Assembly (NCBI RefSeq): GCF_028287845.1
Contig: NZ_JAQBOW010000132.1
Span: 1 to 49,701 of the forward strand
Source: Mucilaginibacter sp.
Lineage (GTDB): Bacteria > Bacteroidota > Bacteroidia > Sphingobacteriales > Sphingobacteriaceae
Direction: 5' to 3'
Length of the DNA: 49,701 bases
Below the pieces are notes generated by a model, which searched no databases, was not told where the DNA came from, and worked only from the letters and a program-made list of their open reading frames with translations. Positions 45,471 through 49,701 of this stretch are shown in pieces. Position numbers and translations under genes: made by a program. Within the stretch, counting starts at the first letter, position 1, and the number at the start of each line of letters is the position of its first letter.

Positions 45471-45947
45471 TTAGAATACCGGTTTTCTTTTGGCTTTAAT
45501 TGGAGTTGATGTTGGTTTTGCATCAACTGCTTTTTTAGCATGTGCAACTTCGGTTTTTGCATTAGCCGTTACAGCTTTAGCTTTTGTAGCAGCTTTTGCT
45601 TTTACACCATCAGCTGCTTTTTTTGCTTTAGCGGTGATATCCTTTGCTTTTGCATCGGCCTTTGTTTTAACATCAGCAACTTTAGCTTTTGCATCTTTTG
45701 CAACAGTTTTTGCTTTGGCAGTAGTATTTGCGGCATTTTTTTTAACCGCTGCTTTAGCAGTAGTTGCTTTTTTAGCTGCTGATCTTTTAGCAGGTGCTGT
45801 TTTTTTTGTCAGATCTTTGAATTTATCTTCGGCTGTATCTTTTATGTCTTCGGCTTTGTCTTTGGTACCATCCCAAAGCTCTTCAATTGTTTCTTTTACC
45901 TTTTCGAAAAATCCTTTTTCTTCAGGTTTGGTTGCGTTATTACTCAT
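45471..45947 (-). CDS. Histone H1-like Lys/Ala-rich protein with helical N-terminus
   Basis: 158 aa. The first about 45 residues are an acidic amphipathic helix (EKGFFEKVKETIEELWDGT, then KDKAEDIKDTAEDKF), like YtxH or CsbD-type stress helices. The rest is a low-complexity Lys/Ala repeat (KAKTVAKDAKAKVADVKTKAD and similar, in short units) resembling the tail of histone H1, which binds DNA. It could compact DNA or be a LEA-like stress protein. The opposite strand has a long open frame only because the codons are repetitive. Function inferred from composition. Confidence 0.75.
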   Translation of the reverse strand: MSNNATKPEEKGFFEKVKETIEELWDGTKDKAEDIKDTAEDKFKDLTKKTAPAKRSAAKKATTAKAAVKKNAANTTAKAKTVAKDAKAKVADVKTKADAKAKDITAKAKKAADGVKAKAATKAKAVTANAKTEVAHAKKAVDAKPTSTPIKAKRKPVF

Positions 45948-46030
45948 AATGTTCAGTAATTAGTTTATTGTATTGTTTCAGATAATAACCGAACCAGTTT
46001 AAGTTTGTTTGTGAGCGTAAAAAATTTAAT

Positions 46031-46139
46031 GTCATTTCGAAGGAACGAGGAGAACTATCTCTTGAGCGATAGCGAAAAAATCTATACACAAGTTGGGCCA
46101 CCTTGCCTTATATAGACTTCTCTCTTCGTTTGGAATGAC
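46031..46139. repeat. Imperfect palindromic intergenic repeat (family A, copy 2)
   Basis: Ends gtcatttcgaa and tggaatgac are near-inverted, with gaacgaggagaac inside facing ttctctcttcgttt. It shares end text and general layout with the element at 7127-7216. Confidence 0.6.
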
Positions 46140-46199
46140 AATCAGATGTGTTCGAAAGATTTATAATTCTCAACAGGCATCGTTTAAATAATAAGGACA

Positions 46200-46410
46200 T
46201 TGCAATCAGAGGCATAGCCTCGGCCTATATTGTAACAACGGATTTTAATCCGTTGGGTATGAAAAAACACATAAGTAAAGAACCATAGGTTCGGCCCATT
46301 TAAAATCAAATATGTATCGTGCCTACTGCACTCGTTGCCCATGTGGGATCAGTTGCCAACGGGTTAAAACCCGTTGTTACAAGATTTATCCGAGCCGATG
46401 GCTTTTTTAA
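46200..46410. repeat. Large imperfect inverted-repeat element between H1-like and RluA genes
   Basis: The left part gcctcggcc...ttgtaacaacgg...ccgttggg is matched in inverted order by ccaacggg...cccgttgttacaag...cgagccgatggc. Each side also has its own small stem (aacgg/ccgtt; aacggg/cccgtt). The middle contains ccataggttcggccc and cccatgtggg. No gene is seen. With 46031-46139 it fills the 565-base gap at 45948-46512. Confidence 0.6.
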
Positions 46411-46486
46411 AAAAAAACTAAAATCTTCCGAACGCTCCTAAATGACAATTCGGAATAGGGGTGCTAACCCTTAAATTTAAAAACCG

Positions 46487-46494
46487 TATTTTTG
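46487..46494 (+). promoter_or_regulatory. Candidate -7 box of the RluA-family gene
   Basis: TATTTTTG, a perfect TAnnTTTG, 18 bases before the ATG at 46513. No TTG at the right distance for a -33 element was found. Confidence 0.4.
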
Positions 46495-46512
46495 CCGCCT
46501 ACAATTTAATAC

Positions 46513-47232
46513 ATGAAGATTCCCAAATTTGCCGACCTGATACTTTTTGAAGATGATGACCTTATTGTAATAAACAAGCCAGCTTTTATAAGCTCGCTTG
46601 ATGAACGTGAAGGCGGCGAGATCAATATACTGCGTTTAGCTAAAGATTATTCGGCAGATGCGCAGATATGCCACCGGTTAGATAAAGAAACCTCAGGGGC
46701 TTTAATTATAGCTAAAAACCCGGAAGCATATCGTACTGTGTCCATGCAGTTTGAGAGGCGACAGGTTAATAAAGTATACCATGCTGTAATTGACGGCACG
46801 CATGTGTTCGAAAAATTATTGGTCGATCTGCCGATACTTAACGTAGGTAAAGGCAATGTAACTATAAGCAGGCAGGAAGGTAAGCGTGCCGAAACCTGGT
46901 TCCAATCCATAAAATACTTTAAACATTATACCTTGGTGGAATGCCGGCCTGTAACCGGCCGTATGCACCAAATACGTATACATTTAGCTACACAGCGTGC
47001 ATCCATATCAGGTGATGAAATGTATAAAGGCAAGCCGGTTTTTCTGTCTTCTATCAAACGCAAATACCATTTAGGGAAGGATCAGGAAGAGCTGCCCATT
47101 ATGAAGCGTTTTGCGCTGCACGCTTATGAGGTTACCTTTAAAATAATGGATGGCACCGCTGTCACCATTCATGCTCCATATCCAAAGGATTTTGAAACGT
47201 TGCTGAAGTTGTTGGAGAAGTTTGATAGTTAG
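46513..47232 (+). CDS. RluA-family pseudouridine synthase
   Basis: 239 aa. The catalytic HRLDKETSG is at 54-62 with Asp57. LILFEDDDLIVINKPAFISSLDE starts the domain and TGRMHQIRIHLA is the usual RNA-binding motif. There is no S4 domain. The RNA target (rRNA or tRNA) is not clear; the sequence differs from the TruC-like gene at 4.1 kb. It stands alone downstream of intergenic repeats, and converges with the DUF151 gene. Confidence 0.9.
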   Translation: MKIPKFADLILFEDDDLIVINKPAFISSLDEREGGEINILRLAKDYSADAQICHRLDKETSGALIIAKNPEAYRTVSMQFERRQVNKVYHAVIDGTHVFEKLLVDLPILNVGKGNVTISRQEGKRAETWFQSIKYFKHYTLVECRPVTGRMHQIRIHLATQRASISGDEMYKGKPVFLSSIKRKYHLGKDQEELPIMKRFALHAYEVTFKIMDGTAVTIHAPYPKDFETLLKLLEKFDS

Positions 47233-47302
47233 ACCAAAATAAACCACCACGTCACTATCTTAGTATAAATTTCACGAAATTCTGAAGATGAAATGACGTT
47301 AA

Positions 47303-47337
47303 AGACTTGCGAAGTTTTTAATGAGCTTCGCAAGTCT
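47303..47337. terminator. Hairpin between convergent RluA and DUF151 genes
   Basis: Perfect 12-bp stem (47303-47314 with 47326-47337; agacttgcgaag) and an 11-base T-rich loop. It has no clear T run on either side. This kind of stem (cttgcgaag...cttcgcaag) may be an interspersed repeat used as terminator. Confidence 0.55.
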
Positions 47338-47344
47338 GACAGGG

Positions 47345-47944
47345 TTACGACGCTTTACGGCGATTTAGTTCATCGCGTATTTTAGCGGCTTTTTCGTATG
47401 ATTCTTCTGTGATGGCCTCTTGTAATTTGGTTTTTAATTCGTCGGTACTTAAAGAAGAAAAGCCCGAAGCTGATGTAACAGGGTTAACCTCCTCGGGCGT
47501 CTCTGTGATATTTTCCAGGTAAACAAAATCATTACCCTCAATTACAATACCCGCGCTTGACAGAATAAATTCATAAGTATAAATAGGGCAGTCAAATCTT
47601 ACCGCTATAGCAATGGCATCAGATGTACGGGCATCAATTTCCATTGACTTTTTCCCGTCAGAACAGATCAATTTTGAATAGAATATTCCATCAACCAAAT
47701 TATATATAATAACTTCCTGAACCATTATATGGTAGGCCTCGGCAAAGCTTTTAAACAAGTCATGCGTGAGCGGCCTGCTTGGGGTCATTTTTTCTATTTC
47801 AATAGCAATAGCCTGCGCCTCAAAGCTTCCTATAATAATAGGGAGCCTGCGCCTTCCGCTAACTTCCCCCAAAACCAGTGCATACGCCCCTGATTGGGTT
47901 TGACTGTACGACAAACCCACAATATCGAGCTTTATTTTTTTCAT
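47345..47944 (-). CDS. DUF151 (bifunctional nuclease-like) protein with UVR tail
   Basis: 199 aa from the ATG at 47944 (MKKIKLDIVGLSYSQTQSGAY), the typical family start; in-frame starts at 47956 and 47959 would add four or five residues. The DUF151/BFN domain spans about 1-150 (RRLPIIIGSFEAQAIAIEIE, FYSKLICSDGKKSMEIDARTSDAIAIAVRF, split motifs). The end has a UvrB/C motif (KLQEAITEESYEKAAKIRDEL), a helical hairpin. Plant and bacterial relatives show nuclease activity, but the role in Bacteroidota is not established. etfA ends 13 to 28 bases upstream, so co-transcription is likely. Confidence 0.88.
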   Translation of the reverse strand: MKKIKLDIVGLSYSQTQSGAYALVLGEVSGRRRLPIIIGSFEAQAIAIEIEKMTPSRPLTHDLFKSFAEAYHIMVQEVIIYNLVDGIFYSKLICSDGKKSMEIDARTSDAIAIAVRFDCPIYTYEFILSSAGIVIEGNDFVYLENITETPEEVNPVTSASGFSSLSTDELKTKLQEAITEESYEKAAKIRDELNRRKAS

Positions 47945-47972
47945 ATTATTACCCATCACAACAGATCCTATT

Positions 47973-48950
47973 TTATGCTAAGGTTTTATGTTCTTTAATT
48001 GCTGCTATCAATTTTGGTACCACTTCAAAGGCATCACCAACTATGCCATAATCGGCTACTTTAAAAAAGGGAGCCTCTGCATCTTTATTTATAACTACGA
48101 TCACCTTTGATGAACTTATACCCGCCAAATGCTGTATAGCGCCCGAAATTCCTATTGCAATATACAAATTTGGACTGACAGCTATGCCGGTTTGCCCAAC
48201 ATGTTCGCTATGCGGCCGCCATCCGGCATCTGATACCGGTTTGGAGCAGGCAGTGGCAGCGCCTAGCAGATCGGCTAATTCCTCTATCATGCCCCAGTTT
48301 TCAGGTCCTTTTAAGCCGCGCCCGCCTGATACTACTATTTCGGCATCAGGCAAAGAAACCTTATCTGTAGAGCGTACTATCTCTTTCAGCATTGCTTTAA
48401 AGTCTGATTCTTTAGTTTCCACGCTAAAATCTTCAACCTGTGCGGGTTTTGCGGTTTCAACTATTTTATAAGAATTTGGCGTAAGCGCTATTACTTTATT
48501 GGCCGATGTTAATTCGACCATTGCAAACGCTTTACCCGAAAATGCCGTTTTTTTAACATGAAATTTGCCACCACTCTGATCTGGCAATGATACAGCGCCA
48601 TCAACTATCCCTGCTTCCAGCTTAACACCTAATCTTGGCGCTAAGCCACGGCCCGAAAATGAATTTGATAGTACTACAATATCTGCACCCTGTTTTTTCG
48701 CAGCTTCGGCAATAACAGAAGCGTAAGCCTGGTTAACAAAGTTTTTTAGTTTGGCGTTAGATACATTTAATATTTTTTCGGCCCCATATTTTGCTAATGC
48801 ATTTAATTCGTCGGCACTAACATCGCCAATAGAAATGGCAATAAGGCCGGTGTTATTCTGGTCGGCAATTGCCCGGGCGTAGCTTACTGCTTCAAAAGTT
48901 GATTTTTTGAATTTTCCGCCGGCATTTTCCGCATATATTAAAACTGACAT
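47973..48950 (-). CDS. etfA: Electron transfer flavoprotein subunit alpha
   Basis: 325 aa. The N-terminal half is the ETF fold (VLIYAENAGGKFKKSTFEAVSYA). The C-terminal FAD domain has IVVSGGRGLKGPENWGMIEELAD, VSDAGWRPHSEHVGQTG, VSPNLYIAIGISGAIQHLAG and VINKDAEAPFFKVADYGIVGD, split here by motifs, which match EtfA throughout. Together with EtfB it takes electrons from acyl-CoA and other dehydrogenases to the quinone pool. It follows etfB by 23 bases in the same direction. Confidence 0.96.
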   Translation of the reverse strand: MSVLIYAENAGGKFKKSTFEAVSYARAIADQNNTGLIAISIGDVSADELNALAKYGAEKILNVSNAKLKNFVNQAYASVIAEAAKKQGADIVVLSNSFSGRGLAPRLGVKLEAGIVDGAVSLPDQSGGKFHVKKTAFSGKAFAMVELTSANKVIALTPNSYKIVETAKPAQVEDFSVETKESDFKAMLKEIVRSTDKVSLPDAEIVVSGGRGLKGPENWGMIEELADLLGAATACSKPVSDAGWRPHSEHVGQTGIAVSPNLYIAIGISGAIQHLAGISSSKVIVVINKDAEAPFFKVADYGIVGDAFEVVPKLIAAIKEHKTLA

Positions 48951-48973
48951 AGTTTACTTATCTTATTAATAAA

Positions 48974-49701
48974 TTATATAACTCTTGCTTCTGTATGCAG
49001 CAATTCTACCAGTTTAGCGGCATCATCTGCCGGTACAAGCTTTACTTGTCCGCGGGGTGCCGGTGTTTCATAACTAATTATCTCTGAATTTGTTTTTACT
49101 TCAACAGGCTCAATAACAGTCAACGGTTTGGTACGGGCAGACATGATGCCCCGCATATTAGGTATTTTAGGTTCGGCAACACTCTCGGCAGTACCGGCTA
49201 TAAAAGGGAGGGGGATAGTTAATACTTCTTTGCCGCCTTCAATTTCGCGCTCAACGATTGCTTTATTGCCATCCACATCCAGTTTTTTGATGATAGAAAC
49301 CGACGGAAGGTCCAACAATTCGCCCAACATCCCGGCAACCTTTGATCCGTTATAGTCTATAGATTCGCGCCCGGTTAAAACCAGGTCGAAAGGATTTGCT
49401 TTAATATACTGCGCTATTTGATAAGCCACATACCAGGCATCGTGCGGTTTTGCGTTAATACGTACCGCGTCGGTAGCGCCAATAGCCAGCGCTTTGCGTA
49501 TAGTGGGCTCTGTATTAGCCTCGCCCACATTTATAACGGTTACTGTACCGGTGCCCTCGGTTAACTCAATAGCACGCGCAAGGGCTATTTCGTCATAAGG
49601 GTTTAATATAAATTGCACCCCATTTGTATTAAATTGGGTGTTGTTATCAGTAAAGGTTATTTTTGTCGTGGTATCAGGTACATTACTTATACAAACAAGT
49701 A
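48974..49701 (-). CDS. etfB: Electron transfer flavoprotein subunit beta, 5' partial
   Basis: 242 codons are visible and the frame stays open to the window end. Translation beyond a spurious internal GTG at 49618 continues upstream as LVCISNVPDTTTKITFTDNN and then TQFNTNGVQFILNPYDE, the usual EtfB start, so only about three N-terminal residues are cut off. AMP-binding and family blocks are EIALARAIEL, DLVLTGRESIDYNGSKVAGMLGE and PNMRGIMSARTKPL. It forms the heterodimer with EtfA encoded downstream. Confidence 0.95.
   Translation of the reverse strand, partial: LVCISNVPDTTTKITFTDNNTQFNTNGVQFILNPYDEIALARAIELTEGTGTVTVINVGEANTEPTIRKALAIGATDAVRINAKPHDAWYVAYQIAQYIKANPFDLVLTGRESIDYNGSKVAGMLGELLDLPSVSIIKKLDVDGNKAIVEREIEGGKEVLTIPLPFIAGTAESVAEPKIPNMRGIMSARTKPLTVIEPVEVKTNSEIISYETPAPRGQVKLVPADDAAKLVELLHTEARVI

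Noticed and set aside
45490..45963. Long plus-strand open frames (157 and 80 codons, Ala/Phe- or Cys/Phe-rich) opposite the H1-like gene
   Set aside because: They mirror the repetitive Lys/Ala codons of the minus-strand gene and have no family features; the minus-strand protein has a normal start and terminator.
49616..49618. GTG at 49618 as the etfB start
   Set aside because: The frame continues upstream with the standard EtfB N-terminal sequence to the window end, so the gene is cut by the window.

Overview
The window reads as chromosomal DNA of a Bacteroidota member, most likely family Sphingobacteriaceae (Mucilaginibacter/Pedobacter type). The grounds are the AT-rich coding style, start codons without strong Shine-Dalgarno sequences, -7 boxes of the Bacteroidota form TAnnTTTG, family-typical proteins (DUF1080, DUF5703, DUF4337, DUF4833, DUF5686, DUF4369-TlpA, DUF151 with a UVR tail) and a sphingolipid pathway. 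The genus is inferred, not shown. No rRNA, tRNA, insertion sequence, prophage or CRISPR array was seen.

Layout. 1-3.1 kb (+): two carbohydrate-active proteins (DUF1080, 5' truncated by the window edge, and DUF5703). 3.3-8.8 kb (+): a small lipoprotein, a MazG-like pyrophosphohydrolase, a TruC-like pseudouridine synthase, a DUF4337 membrane protein, an exported Gfo/Idh/MocA oxidoreductase, a DEAD-box helicase and a one-repeat DUF1456 protein. 8.8-10.3 kb (-): an exported CAP-domain protein and a TPR membrane protein whose C-terminal membrane helix is put out of frame by a 10-base homopolymer. 10.4-21.3 kb (-): ten genes that together encode a near-complete de novo inositol-phosphorylceramide pathway. 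21.7-27.4 kb (+), divergent from it: a TolC/adaptor/RND efflux operon closed by a strong terminator. 27.8-33.3 kb: an outer-membrane barrel protein, an aminotransferase (-), then a CDF transporter, NUDIX hydrolase and bioA overlapping head to tail, and a ferritin-like diiron protein. 33.4-38.6 kb (-): an LTA-synthase-like enzyme, a secreted protein, ComEC and a MerR regulator. 38.8-45.4 kb (+): alaS, gatB, a TlpA-like lipoprotein and a PhoB-type response regulator. 45.5-49.7 kb: an H1-like Lys/Ala-rich protein (-), an RluA-family synthase (+), a DUF151 protein (-), etfA (-) and etfB (-, cut by the window end).

The most notable system is the 11-kb lipid cluster. Serine palmitoyltransferase, a GNAT-fold candidate ceramide synthase and an SDR candidate 3-ketoceramide reductase would build the ceramide. 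Inositol-3-phosphate synthase, a CDP-alcohol phosphotransferase and a PgpA-like phosphatase would build phosphatidylinositol. A PAP2-fold transferase would join the two. A eukaryote-like fatty acid 2-hydroxylase, an exported DUF4833 protein and a DUF5686 outer-membrane barrel are embedded among them and suggest hydroxylation and envelope handling of the product. A hairpin after the first gene and a -7 box ahead of the barrel gene suggest it is read as two or three transcripts.

Intergenic spaces are rich in imperfect palindromes of several families. Some run into genes: one supplies the end of alaS, a tandem heptamer array lies inside bioA, and a terminator-like stem contains the first codons of the LTA-synthase-like gene.
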